NCBI RefSeq assembly: GCF_002911015.1
Contig: NZ_KZ626845.1
Location: 62,001-126,000 of the forward strand
Direction: 5' to 3'
From: Streptomyces populi
Lineage (GTDB): Bacteria; Actinomycetota; Actinomycetes; Streptomycetales; Streptomycetaceae
Length of the DNA stretch: 64,000 nucleotides
Below the pieces are notes generated by a model, which was not told where the DNA came from, searched no databases, and was given only the letters and a program-made list of their open reading frames with translations. Of the stretch, positions 52,381-60,712 are shown in pieces (within the stretch, counting starts at the first letter, position 1; each line of letters starts with the position of its first letter). The translations under genes and the position numbers were made by a program.

Positions 52381-53879
52381 GCGGCCTTCTCCTCCTTCGT
52401 GTTCGGGGTGCCGGTGGTGCCGGTGGTGCCGGTGGTGCCGGTGGCCAGGGTGAAGACGGCCATCTGGGTGGGCGGGCCGACCTCGGGGTCGTCGAGGCCG
52501 ACGGGGGTGAACTCCACGTCGTAGCCGTGCCGTCCGGCCACCTCGCGGGCCCAGGAGCGGAACTCCTCGCGGGTCCACTCGAAGCGGTGGTCGCCGTGCC
52601 GGGAGTGTCCGGCGGGCAGGCTCTCCCAGCGGACGTTGTACTCGACGTTCGGGGTCGTCACGAGAACGGTCCGCGGACGGGCGGAACCGAACACCGCGTA
52701 CTCCAGGGCGGGCAGCCGGGGCAGGTCGAGGTGCTCGATGACCTCGCTGAGCACGGCCGCGTCGTACCCCTTGAGACGGCGGTCGGTGTAGGCGAGCGAG
52801 CCCTGGACGAGCCGGACGCGCTCCGCCTGCCGCTCACCCATGCGGTCCAGCTTGAGGCGGCGCGAGGCGATGGTGAGCGCGCGCATCGACACGTCGACCC
52901 CGACGATCTCGGTGAACCGGGTGTCCTTGAGCAGCGCCTGTACCAACTGGCCCTGTCCGCAGCCGAGGTCGAGGACCCGGCTCGCGCCGGAGGCGTGCAG
53001 CGCGGCGAGGATCGCGTCCCGGCGCAGCACGGCGAGCGGCACCGGCTTCTCCTCGGTGTCGGTCTCCTCGTCGACCGCGTTGTCGATCTCCTCGACCGCG
53101 ATGTCGTCGGCCTCGGCGAGCCGGGCGAGTTCGAGCCGCTCCAGGGCCTCCCGGGTCAGCGACCAGCGCCGGGAGAGATAGCGGCCGGCGATCAGCTTCT
53201 GCTCCGGGTGGTCCGGCAGCCAGCCCTCGCCCGCCCGCAGCAGCTTGTCGACCTCGTCGGACGACACCCAGTAGTGCTTGGCGTCGTCGAGGACGGGGAG
53301 CAGCACATAGAGGTGACGCAGGGCTTCGGCGACCGTCAGCCCCTCCGCCACGAGTTCCAGGCGTACGTAGCGGGAGTCGCCCCACTCCGGGAAGCGCTCG
53401 TCGAGCGGCACCGCCTCGGCCGTCACCGTCCAGCCCAGCGGCTCGAAGAGCGCTCGGACCAGGTCGGGGCCGCCGCGCGCGGGCAGCGCGGGCACCTCGA
53501 CGCGCAGCGGCCTGGTCTCGGCCGGCAGCTCGGGCCGGGCGTTGCACTGACCCTTCATCGCGCTGGAGAAGACGGAACCGATCGCCACGGCGAGCAGCGA
53601 GGAAGCGGCGTACGGGCGGTCGTTGACGTACTGCGCGAGTGCCGCGTCGGGGGCGCCGCCGCGCCCCTTGCCCTTGCTTCGCCGGACCAGCGCCACCGGG
53701 TCGACCTCGACCAGCAGGGCGGCCGTGCACCGCTCGGCGGTCGCCTCGGGGTACAGCACGTGCGCCGTGCCGTAGGACAGGCCGGTCGAGAACGGGTTGT
53801 CAGGATGCTTGTGGAGCAAGAACCCCAGGTCGGTGGCCGGGTGCTGCTCGTTGCCGGTGGTGGAGATCGTCAGGAACAC
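52377..53879 (-). CDS. hen1: 3'-terminal RNA ribose 2'-O-methyltransferase Hen1
   Basis: The 500-residue protein has the bacterial Hen1 N-terminal domain (1 to about 240, starting MFLTISTTGNEQHPATDLGF). A C-terminal methyltransferase follows with SAM motif VLDLGCGQGQLVQALL and the Hen1 metal motif AAVLSEVIEHLDLPRL, with additional His in GHSRHGDHRFEW. Hen1 marks repaired RNA 3' ends by 2'-O-methylation, protecting them from being cut again. The C-terminus ends in threefold TGT repeats encoded by a 9-bp minisatellite. It is the first gene of the hen1-pnkp operon. Confidence 0.95.
   Translation of the reverse strand: MFLTISTTGNEQHPATDLGFLLHKHPDNPFSTGLSYGTAHVLYPEATAERCTAALLVEVDPVALVRRSKGKGRGGAPDAALAQYVNDRPYAASSLLAVAIGSVFSSAMKGQCNARPELPAETRPLRVEVPALPARGGPDLVRALFEPLGWTVTAEAVPLDERFPEWGDSRYVRLELVAEGLTVAEALRHLYVLLPVLDDAKHYWVSSDEVDKLLRAGEGWLPDHPEQKLIAGRYLSRRWSLTREALERLELARLAEADDIAVEEIDNAVDEETDTEEKPVPLAVLRRDAILAALHASGASRVLDLGCGQGQLVQALLKDTRFTEIVGVDVSMRALTIASRRLKLDRMGERQAERVRLVQGSLAYTDRRLKGYDAAVLSEVIEHLDLPRLPALEYAVFGSARPRTVLVTTPNVEYNVRWESLPAGHSRHGDHRFEWTREEFRSWAREVAGRHGYDVEFTPVGLDDPEVGPPTQMAVFTLATGTTGTTGTTGTPNTKEEKAA
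52407..52442. repeat. 9-bp minisatellite (4 exact copies) in the hen1 3' end
   Basis: Four exact tandem copies of GGTGCCGGT encode Gly-Thr-rich (TGT) repeats in the last 25 codons of hen1. As the unit is a multiple of three, copy-number change keeps the frame. It lies outside the catalytic domain, so variation should be tolerated. Confidence 0.85.
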
Positions 53880-54287
53880 ATGAACGAGTATGGGTGCGGC
53901 CGGGCCCGTGCCGGTACCGGATTACCCGTGAAGGGCGGGGCCCCGCCTCGGCGCACCCGGCGGTCGTGTCCCGCCCGGGCCCGGCGAAGGCGGCCGTCAC
54001 GATGCGAAATGGCCGCTCCCGGCGAATCCCCGGCAGGTGCGCAGGGATTCGGCGATCTCCTTCGACACCACCCGGCGACAGTATTTTTTTCGCAAAGTAA
54101 ACACAATGTGCGGCGCGCCTCCGAGGGCGGCAAATCGGACCGACACCACTCCGATTCACCTTGACAGGTGACAGGTTAACTATCGTATTGTTCAAAGGAA
54201 CGCTCTCGGGGGAGGCGTCAGCGTTGCCGGCTCCCTCATTGTTCGATGTCGACGCGTCGCACTTTGGGCGTGCAGCCAAGGGGGAAC
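53880..54287. other. 408-bp divergent spacer between hen1 and the SARP gene
   Basis: No gene is supported here. It holds the SARP promoter (54161-54191) and, near 54075-54110, an AT-rich patch with a run of T (around CAGTATTTTTTTCGCAAAG) that is exceptional in this window. This patch may mark the edge of a horizontally gained cluster or contain upstream promoter elements. Confidence 0.5.
54161..54191 (+). promoter_or_regulatory. Candidate promoter of the SARP gene with tandem TGACAGG
   Basis: TTGACA (54161-54166) matches the -35 consensus. Possible -10s are TATCGT (54181-54186, spacer 14) and TATTGT (54186-54191, spacer 19), neither ideally spaced, so activator help is likely. TGACAGG is directly repeated head to tail (54162-54168, 54169-54175). 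The gene start is 97-107 bp downstream. Confidence 0.45.
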
Positions 54288-55112
54288 ATGGACATCGGAA
54301 TACTCGGGCCGCTCAGCGTCGGATCAGCAGGGCGAGAAGCGGCGCCGACGGCGCCGAAACCTCGCCAATTACTCGCCCTGCTCGCCGCCCGCACCGGTCA
54401 CGTCGTACCGACGGACGCACTCGTGGACGAACTGTGGGAGCACGATCCGCCGGCCAGTGCGGTGACCGTCATACAGACCTACATCGTCCTCCTGAGACGC
54501 GCGCTCGCCACGACCTTGCAGACCGGCACCGAGCAGGTGGCCCATGACGTACTGCCCTACACGGGCTGGGGTTACCAACTGCTGCCGCAGGACGGCGGAG
54601 TTCATGACGCCGACCGCTTCGCCAGGCACACCGAGCAGGGCCGCCGGGAGCTCGCGGCCGGGGACTACCAGAGAGCGACGATGTCGCTCCAGCGGGCCCT
54701 GCAGACGTGGCGCGGCCCCGCCCTCGCGGACGTCCGCATCGGACCGCAGCTCCTGGCCCACCGCACCTCGCTCGAGGAATCCCGCACCGTCGCCGTCGAA
54801 CAGCGCATCGAAGCCGATCTGCATCTGGGCCGACACCACCAGTTGATAGGTGAACTTTCAGGACTGGTAATTCAGGATCCACTGCACGAGCGCACGCATT
54901 CCCTTCTCATGGTTTCTCAGTATCGTTCGGGGCGTCCGGCACAAGCTCTTGAAACATTCCGGAAACTCCACAAAAACCTGCGTGAAGAACTGGGAATAGA
55001 ACCGTCACCGCACGTCACGAAAATCCACGAGAAAATCCTCTCCGGAGATACCTCCCTGCTGCTTCGGGACGACATCTTGAGCCTGGACCCGTCGCGTCCT
55101 TGTGCCGCGTAG
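54288..55112 (+). CDS. SARP-family pathway-specific activator (contains a TTA codon)
   Basis: The 274-residue Streptomyces antibiotic regulatory protein has an OmpR-type winged-helix DNA-binding domain (about 1-95: IGILGPLSVG, PKPRQLLALLAARTGHVVPT, LVDELWEHDPPASAVTVIQT) and a BTAD domain (about 100-255: HDADRFARHTEQGRRELAAG, RTHSLLMVSQYRSGRPAQAL). SARPs bind direct heptamer repeats and recruit RNA polymerase. Codon 28 (54369-54371) is TTA, which needs the bldA tRNA, so translation is tied to development. The ATG 54288 has AAGGGGGAAC upstream. It very probably activates the type II PKS genes to its right. Confidence 0.93.
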   Translation: MDIGILGPLSVGSAGREAAPTAPKPRQLLALLAARTGHVVPTDALVDELWEHDPPASAVTVIQTYIVLLRRALATTLQTGTEQVAHDVLPYTGWGYQLLPQDGGVHDADRFARHTEQGRRELAAGDYQRATMSLQRALQTWRGPALADVRIGPQLLAHRTSLEESRTVAVEQRIEADLHLGRHHQLIGELSGLVIQDPLHERTHSLLMVSQYRSGRPAQALETFRKLHKNLREELGIEPSPHVTKIHEKILSGDTSLLLRDDILSLDPSRPCAA

Positions 55113-55152
55113 TCGCATGATCACGGGTTGCCCGAGACCGCCCGAGCCGGCT

Positions 55153-55195
55153 CCGGTGGCGCACCCTGCGCGCATCGCACAGGGTGCGCCACCGG
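55153..55195. terminator. Bidirectional terminator between the SARP gene and accE
   Basis: The arms CCGGTGGCGCACCCTG (55153-55168) and CAGGGTGCGCCACCGG (55180-55195) are perfectly complementary over 16 bp, with an 11-nt loop. The element lies 40 bp after the SARP stop and about 90 bp after the accE stop on the opposite strand. It is a strong intrinsic stem without a T tract. Confidence 0.85.
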
Positions 55196-55286
55196 ACGAC
55201 CGAGACCGCTTCCGAGTGGGTACGCCGTCCCGCCCCGGGCTCCTCAGTCCTCCGCCTCGCACTCGGCCCCGTCGGCGACGAGCGCC

Positions 55287-55517
55287 TCACGCACGGCTCC
55301 CCCGTCCCCATCCCCGTGACGCGGCCCGCCACGAACCCGCCGACCAGGACCGGTCCCGCCGCGTGTCCCCCCAGCCGGCCCTCGGGACGCCGGGCCGGAC
55401 CGGTGCCGCCGCGAGGTGCCGCGTCACGGCGCACAGGACGACCGTGAGCGCGGCGAGATCCTCGTCGCTCGGATTCCCGTGGAGCACCCGGACGAGGTCC
55501 GGACCACCCGGCGTCAC
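55287..55517 (-). CDS. accE: Acyl-CoA carboxylase epsilon subunit
   Basis: The 76-residue protein has the AccE/PccE pattern: LVRVLHGNPSDEDLAALTVV near the N-terminus and a Trp-containing basic tail. Epsilon subunits bind and activate actinobacterial acyl-CoA carboxylase complexes. The GTG start at 55517 overlaps the beta-subunit stop (GTGA), which fixes the start. It is small and easily overlooked, but the coupling and the RGNP-like motif (LHGNP) make it convincing. Confidence 0.75.
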   Translation of the reverse strand: MTPGGPDLVRVLHGNPSDEDLAALTVVLCAVTRHLAAAPVRPGVPRAGWGDTRRDRSWSAGSWRAASRGWGRGSRA

Positions 55518-57082
55518 AGCGGAGGGTTGCCGTGCTTGCGCGACGGCAGGTCGGCGTGCTTGCTGCGCAGCATCGCGAGAGAGCGGATCAGGCACGACCG
55601 GGTGTCGCCCGGGTCGATGACGTCGTCCACCAGCCCGCGTTCCGCCGCGTAGTAGGGGTGCATCAGTTCCGTCCGGTACTCCTTGATCTTCTGCTGCCGC
55701 ACCGCCTCCGGGTCGGAGGCCGCCGCGATCTCCCGGCGGAAGATCACGTTCGCCGCGCCCTCCGCGCCCATCACCGCTATCTCGTTCGAGGGCCACGCCA
55801 GGGAGACGTCGGCCCCGATGGACCGGGAATCCATCACGATGTAGGCGCCGCCGTACGCCTTGCGCAGGATCAGCTGGATCCGCGGGACCGTGGCGTTGCA
55901 GTACGCGTACAGCAGCTTCGCGCCGTGCCGGATCACGCCACCGTGCTCCTGGCTCACACCGGGCAGGAAGCCGGGCACGTCGACGAGGGAGACCAGGGGG
56001 ATGCTGAACGCGTCGCACAGCTGGATGAAGCGGGCACCCTTCTCCGACGCCCCGATGTCCAGGACGCCGGCGAGCGACGAGGGCTGGTTGGCGACGATGC
56101 CGACCACCTGGCCGTCGAGGCGGGCGAGCGCGCAGAGGATGTTGGTGGACCACGCGGAGTGCACCTCGAAGAACTCGCCGTCGTCGACGATCTCCTCGAT
56201 CACCGCGCGCATGTCGTAGGCACGGTTGGGGTCCTGCGGCACCAGGTCGCGCAGGACGTCGGTGCGCCGGTCGGCCGGATCCGCGCACTCCTCGGCGGGC
56301 GGGAGTTCGCGGTTGTTGGCGGGCAGGAGCGACAGGAGGTGGCGCACGTCCTCCAGGCAGGACTCCTCGTCGTCGTAGGCGGCGTGCGCCACCCCGGAGG
56401 TGGCCGCGTGCACGTCGGCGCCGCCGAGACCGTTCTGGCTGATCTCCTCACCCGTGACGGCGCGCACCACGTCGGGGCCGGTGATGAACATCTGCGAGGT
56501 CTCGCGGACCATGAACACGAAGTCGGTCAGCGCCGGGGAGTAGGCGGCGCCGCCGGCACAGGGGCCGAGCATCACACTGATCTGCGGGATGACGCCGGAG
56601 GCCCTGGTGTTGCGCTGGAAGATGCCGCCGTAGCCGGCGAGCGCGCTCACGCCCTCCTGGATCCGGGCGCCCGCGCCGTCGTTGAGGGAGACCAGCGGGG
56701 CACCGGCCGCGATGGCCATGTCCATGATCTTGTGGATCTTCGTGGCGTGGGCCTCGCCCAGCGCCCCGCCGAAGATCCGGAAGTCGTGCGCGTAGACGAA
56801 GACCGTACGGCCCTCGACCGTGCCCCAGCCGGTGATCACACCGTCCGTGTACGGCCTCTTGGCCTCCAGGCCGAACCCGGTCGCCCGGTGCCGGCGCAGC
56901 GCCTCGACCTCGGTGAACGAGCCCGCGTCGAGCAGCAGTTGGATGCGCTCCCGGGCGGTCAGCTTGCCCTTGGCGTGCTGGCGTTCCGTGGCTGCCGGGT
57001 CCGGCCCCTCACGGACCGACTCCTTGATCTCCCGCAGCTCGGCAAGCCGTTGGTGAGCGACGGTGTCGTCAGTGGTTGGCAT
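55514..57082 (-). CDS. accB: Acyl-CoA carboxylase carboxyltransferase (beta) subunit
   Basis: The 522-residue carboxyltransferase transfers CO2 from carboxybiotin to acetyl- or propionyl-CoA. Oxyanion-hole glycine motifs are visible: VSLNDGAGARIQEG, LGPCAGGAAYSPAL, VDVPGFLPGVSQEHGGVIRHG and RKAYGGAYIVMDSR. The start at 57082 (MPTTDDTVAHQ) has AAAGGGCG upstream. Inside a type II PKS cluster it probably supplies malonyl-CoA extender units. The biotin-carrying alpha subunit is not in the window and may be shared with primary metabolism. The symbol follows PKS-cluster usage and is not certain. Confidence 0.92.
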   Translation of the reverse strand: MPTTDDTVAHQRLAELREIKESVREGPDPAATERQHAKGKLTARERIQLLLDAGSFTEVEALRRHRATGFGLEAKRPYTDGVITGWGTVEGRTVFVYAHDFRIFGGALGEAHATKIHKIMDMAIAAGAPLVSLNDGAGARIQEGVSALAGYGGIFQRNTRASGVIPQISVMLGPCAGGAAYSPALTDFVFMVRETSQMFITGPDVVRAVTGEEISQNGLGGADVHAATSGVAHAAYDDEESCLEDVRHLLSLLPANNRELPPAEECADPADRRTDVLRDLVPQDPNRAYDMRAVIEEIVDDGEFFEVHSAWSTNILCALARLDGQVVGIVANQPSSLAGVLDIGASEKGARFIQLCDAFSIPLVSLVDVPGFLPGVSQEHGGVIRHGAKLLYAYCNATVPRIQLILRKAYGGAYIVMDSRSIGADVSLAWPSNEIAVMGAEGAANVIFRREIAAASDPEAVRQQKIKEYRTELMHPYYAAERGLVDDVIDPGDTRSCLIRSLAMLRSKHADLPSRKHGNPPL

Positions 57083-57155
57083 CGCTTTCGCCCTTTCTGC
57101 GTGGATCGCGTTGACTGTGGAAATCCAGGGCGGACCGGGGTGCCGGTAGCCCGTG

Positions 57156-57187
57156 GCCCCGGCGTCGTGGTCCACCGCGACGCCGGG
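57156..57187. terminator. Hairpin between the aromatase/cyclase and carboxylase genes
   Basis: The arms CCCCGGCGTCG (57156-57166) and CGACGCCGGGG (57177-57187) pair perfectly over 11 bp with a 10-nt loop. The element is in the 193-bp gap between the PKS core genes and accB, both on the - strand. It could end or attenuate the PKS transcript and so set the ratio of carboxylase to synthase. Confidence 0.65.
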
Positions 57188-57275
57188 GAGCCCCCGGGCG
57201 CGACCTGGTGATCGCGACCGCGGTGGCTCCCCGGGTGCGCCGGCCGCCTCCGCGTGCGCCCGTCGAGCGGTTCGT

Positions 57276-58235
57276 TCAGTCGCCGAGGGCGAGGGCCGGG
57301 TCGCCCTGGGCGAACGCCCGTGCGTGCTCCAGGGTGATCCGGCTGTTGCCGGTGAGCGCGGTCCGGGCGAACTCGAGGGCGTCGGCCACCGTCGCGGTGT
57401 CCCCGAGGACGCCCGCCACCGCCTCGGGGGCGATCACCACGGTGTGCTGCGACGTGATGGCGACGCCGCCGTCGACGGCCGTCACCCGCCACTCACCGGT
57501 GTGGGCGGCCAGCAGCGGCGGTACCACGGTCTGCTTGTAGACGATGCGCTCGCCGGCGAAGCAGACCCGTACGGACTTGGTCGTGTGCCGGTCACCGGCC
57601 GCGGTGATGGAGTCCATCTCCATCACCTGGACGCCCGTCTCGTCCTCCACGAGGTCCATCCGGGACACGTGGGGCAGCCGGTCCGGCCACCGCGACGCCT
57701 CGTGGAGGAAGGCGTAGGCGTCGTCCGCCCGGCCCCCCTCCACCAGGACGGTGTCCTCGAAGGTCAGTCGGTGCGCCGGCTGCGCGGCGGCCCGCTCGGA
57801 GAGCGACTTCAGGTTCGCCAGCTCGGCACGGCTGTTGCGGTCCGTGACCTCGGCGATCCAGGCCAGGGCGGCCGGATCGTCGCCGACCGCCCGATAGCCG
57901 TGGTCGAGGGTGATCTCGGTGCCGCCGTCCGGAAGCGCCCGGAGCCTCCACGCGCCGGACATCGACGCGACGGGCGGCTGGGACACCTCCTGCCGGAAGC
58001 CGATGCGCAGCCCCTCGGGGTCCAGTTCACGGCGGGAGGTCCACGCCTTGACCGTGTCCCCCGCGAGCGCCCAGATGCGTATCCGCTCCGTTCCGCCGTC
58101 CCCCTCGGGCCGCTCCAGCTGTTCCACGTGGACGGTCGGGGAGAAGTTCACGGGCCACAGCGCGGTGTCGGCCAGAAGGGCGTAGAGGGTCCGCGGCGCG
58201 GCGGTGGTGACGATGGTGTGCCGTACATCGGTCAT
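57276..58235 (-). CDS. Didomain aromatase/cyclase (SRPBCC)
   Basis: The 319-residue protein has two tandem START/SRPBCC helix-grip domains. The first (about 1-145) shows MTDVRHTIVTTAAPRTLYAL and LALIADTALWP-like LYALLADTALWPVNFSPTVH. The second (about 155-305) shows FEDTVLVEGGRADDAYAFLH and WPDRLPHVSRMDLVED. Didomain enzymes of this type act on polyketides already reduced at C-9 and form and aromatise the first ring (C7-C12), together with the ketoreductase. AGGGAG precedes the ATG. It lies 46 bp after the ketoreductase gene. Confidence 0.93.
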   Translation of the reverse strand: MTDVRHTIVTTAAPRTLYALLADTALWPVNFSPTVHVEQLERPEGDGGTERIRIWALAGDTVKAWTSRRELDPEGLRIGFRQEVSQPPVASMSGAWRLRALPDGGTEITLDHGYRAVGDDPAALAWIAEVTDRNSRAELANLKSLSERAAAQPAHRLTFEDTVLVEGGRADDAYAFLHEASRWPDRLPHVSRMDLVEDETGVQVMEMDSITAAGDRHTTKSVRVCFAGERIVYKQTVVPPLLAAHTGEWRVTAVDGGVAITSQHTVVIAPEAVAGVLGDTATVADALEFARTALTGNSRITLEHARAFAQGDPALALGD

Positions 58236-58281
58236 CGCGCGTTGCTCCCTGTCGAACGGTGTGGGTACGGGTCGGTCCGCA

Positions 58282-59067
58282 TCAGTAGTTGCCCAGCCCG
58301 CCGCACACGTTGAGGGCCTGGGCGGTGATCGAGGCGGCGAGGTCCGAGAGCAGATAGCCGACCAGACCGGCCACCTCCTGCGGGGTGGAGTACCGCCCCA
58401 GCGGGATCTTGGTCTCGAACCGTTCCAGGACCGCCTGCTCCTCGGTGTCCCAGATGCGCGCGTAGTTGGCGCGCACCTGCTGTGCCATGGGTGTCTCGAC
58501 ATAGCCGGGGCAGACCGCGTTCACGGTGATCCCGGACTTCGCGAGCTCGAGGCCCAGCGCCTTGGTGAATCCGATGACGCCGTGCTTGGAGGCCGAGTAG
58601 GGGGCCCCGAGCACGACACCCTGCTTGCCGCCGGTCGAGGCGATGTTGACGATGCGGCCACGCCCCTTGTCGCGCATGCCGCCCGTGGTGAGCACCTCGC
58701 GCGTCATGAGGAAGACGCTGTTGAGGTTGGTGTCCATGACGTCGTACCAGGTGTCGTCGTCGAGGTCGGCGGTGACGCCACCGCCGCTGCGCCCGGCGTT
58801 GTTGACGAGGGTGTCGACGGTGCCGTACCGCTCCACCGCCGCCCGGACGAAGTCACGCACCTCGTCCCGTGAACGGACGTCACAGGTCCTGCCGTCCACC
58901 TCGAAGCCCCGTTCGCGCAGGTCCTTCACGGTGACGTCCAGATCCTCCGCGCTGCGGGCGCAGATGAAGACCCTGGCGCCGGCGGCGGCCAGGCTCTCCG
59001 TGATCGCGAGTCCGATTCCGCTGGTGGCCCCGGTGACGATGACCGAGGTGGCTGTCTCGTTGGCCAT
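58282..59067 (-). CDS. Polyketide C-9 ketoreductase (ActIII-like SDR)
   Basis: The 261-residue SDR has cofactor motif VIVTGATSGIGLAITESLA, NNAGRSGGGVTADL, Ser in NIASTGGKQG and catalytic Tyr/Lys in PYSASKHGVIGF, ending ITAQALNVCGGLGNY. This is very close to the actinorhodin ketoreductase pattern. The PGG motif that controls C-9 reduction stereochemistry appears as SGG here (Pro to Ser). It would reduce the C-9 keto group of the ACP-bound poly-beta-ketone. The start is ATG 59067. Confidence 0.94.
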   Translation of the reverse strand: MANETATSVIVTGATSGIGLAITESLAAAGARVFICARSAEDLDVTVKDLRERGFEVDGRTCDVRSRDEVRDFVRAAVERYGTVDTLVNNAGRSGGGVTADLDDDTWYDVMDTNLNSVFLMTREVLTTGGMRDKGRGRIVNIASTGGKQGVVLGAPYSASKHGVIGFTKALGLELAKSGITVNAVCPGYVETPMAQQVRANYARIWDTEEQAVLERFETKIPLGRYSTPQEVAGLVGYLLSDLAASITAQALNVCGGLGNY

Positions 59068-59153
59068 GCTGTGCTCTCTTCTCACGTCGATGAGGTTCGT
59101 GGGTGGCGGAGCGGGGGGACGGGCCTGCCGCGGAACGGCGGCAGGCCCGTGGC

Positions 59154-59426
59154 TCACGCGGCCCGGGCGGCCGGCGGAACCGCCCCGCCCGCCGCCTCCA
59201 GCAGCAGCCGCGGGGTCTCCGCCTCGCTCAGCACGTCGTCGGAGAGCTTGACGCCGAACTCCCGCTCGATCCGGCTGCACGCCTCCAGCAGGGCGAGGGA
59301 GTCGTAGCCGAGGTCGGTGAAGAGGGTGTCCAGGATGTCCCCGTCGAGATCGACGCCCTCGTTCTCGCCGGCGCTCTCGCGCAGGATGCGGGTCAGGTCG
59401 TCGATGGTCAGTTCACGTGCGGTCAT
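59154..59426 (-). CDS. Type II PKS acyl carrier protein
   Basis: The 90-residue ACP has the phosphopantetheine site in FTDLGYDSLALLEACSRIE (Ser of DSL). It carries the growing polyketide and hands it to KS, KR and cyclase. The four-helix pattern is complete, followed by a short Ala/Pro tail. It lies between the KS-beta and KR genes, as in actinorhodin-type clusters. GAGGACACC precedes the ATG. Confidence 0.95.
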   Translation of the reverse strand: MTARELTIDDLTRILRESAGENEGVDLDGDILDTLFTDLGYDSLALLEACSRIEREFGVKLSDDVLSEAETPRLLLEAAGGAVPPAARAA

Positions 59427-59488
59427 GAGTGGTGTCCTCGTTTCGGTGGTTCGGTACGTCGTGTCGTCGGTCGGACGGGTCGGACGGA

Positions 59489-60712
59489 TCAGTCGGCGGC
59501 GGGGGCCCGCAGCACCATGGCCGCGTTGAATCCGCCGTGCCCGCGGGCGACCACGAGCGCGTGGTTCACCCGCATCTCGCGTGCGGTGTCCCGGACCAGG
59601 TCGATCGCGCAGTCCGCCGCCTGGTCGGTGACGCGCAGGGTGGGCGGAACGACGCCGTCCCGCATGGCGAGCAGGGCCGTCGCCGTGTCCAGCGACGCCG
59701 CGCCCGAATAGAGACGGCCGGTCATCGTCTTCGGGGCGGTGACCGGCACCCCGTTCGGGCCGAAGACGGCGCTCAGCGCTGCCGCCTCCGCCCGGTCCAG
59801 ATCGCGTACTCCGGCGGCGTCCGCGAAGACGACGTCGATGGCGCCCGGGGTCACCCGGGCGTCGGCCAGGGCCGTTTCGATCGCACGGCGCAGTCCTGGT
59901 CCACGGCCGGATCCGGGCCCGGGGTCGAACGTCGCGGCGTAGCCGGCGACGGTGCCGTAGACGCGCGCGCCGCGCTCCCGCGCCCGGGACTCACGCTCGA
60001 GGACCAGGATCGCGCCGCCCTCGCCGGGCAGGTGCCCGTCCGCGGAGGTGTCGAACGGCGCGTAGGCGCGCGCGGGGTCGTCGGTGGGGCTCAGACGCCC
60101 GGTGGACAGCAGGGAGACCAGGCCCCACGGCGGCAGGGAGGCGTCCACCCCGCCGGAGACCACCACGCCGGTCCCCTTGCGTATGTGCCGCCGTGCGTGG
60201 CCGAGGGCGTCCAGGCCGCCCGCCTGGTCGGTGACCAGTACGCCGCTCGGGCCGCGCATCCCGTGACGGATGGAGATCTGGCCGGTGTTGACGGCGTAGA
60301 ACCAGGCGAACGACTGGTAGGCACTGACGTACTCGGGTCCCTTGCTCCACAGTTTCTGCAGCTCGTTCTGCGCGAACTCGAAGCCTCCGGAGGCGCTGGC
60401 CGTCACCACGCCCATGTCGAACTCGGGCACCGCCGCGGGGTCCAGGTCCGCGTCGGCCAGCGCCCAGTCCGAGGCCACGAGGGCCATCTGCGTCATCCGG
60501 TCGGTCTGCGGCAGCAGCCGGCTCGCCAGGTACTCCCCGGCCTCGAAGCCGGTGACCTCGCCGGCGAGCCGGGTGGGGTAGGAAGCGGGGTCGTAGCGGC
60601 TGATCCGCTCGATTCCGCTGATGCCCTTCTGGGTCGCGGTCCAGAACTCCTCCGTCCCCAGGCCGTTCGGCGCGATCACGCCGATGCCCGTCACCGCTGC
60701 GGACTCGGTCAT
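59489..60712 (-). CDS. Type II PKS ketosynthase beta / chain length factor
   Basis: The 407-residue KS-like subunit has the active-site Cys replaced by Gln ([19 protein letters not shown]), the hallmark of KS-beta, which decarboxylates malonyl-ACP and helps set chain length. Other KS features are kept: [19 protein letters not shown] segment, [21 protein letters not shown] and [16 protein letters not shown]. The ATG 60712 overlaps the KS-alpha stop by 4 nt (ATGA), as usual for KS-alpha/KS-beta pairs. Confidence 0.96.
   Translation of the reverse strand: MTESAAVTGIGVIAPNGLGTEEFWTATQKGISGIERISRYDPASYPTRLAGEVTGFEAGEYLASRLLPQTDRMTQMALVASDWALADADLDPAAVPEFDMGVVTASASGGFEFAQNELQKLWSKGPEYVSAYQSFAWFYAVNTGQISIRHGMRGPSGVLVTDQAGGLDALGHARRHIRKGTGVVVSGGVDASLPPWGLVSLLSTGRLSPTDDPARAYAPFDTSADGHLPGEGGAILVLERESRARERGARVYGTVAGYAATFDPGPGSGRGPGLRRAIETALADARVTPGAIDVVFADAAGVRDLDRAEAAALSAVFGPNGVPVTAPKTMTGRLYSGAASLDTATALLAMRDGVVPPTLRVTDQAADCAIDLVRDTAREMRVNHALVVARGHGGFNAAMVLRAPAAD

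Noticed and set aside
52407..52442. CRISPR or attachment-site repeat
   Set aside because: Contiguous 9-bp units without spacers, in frame inside hen1; a minisatellite.
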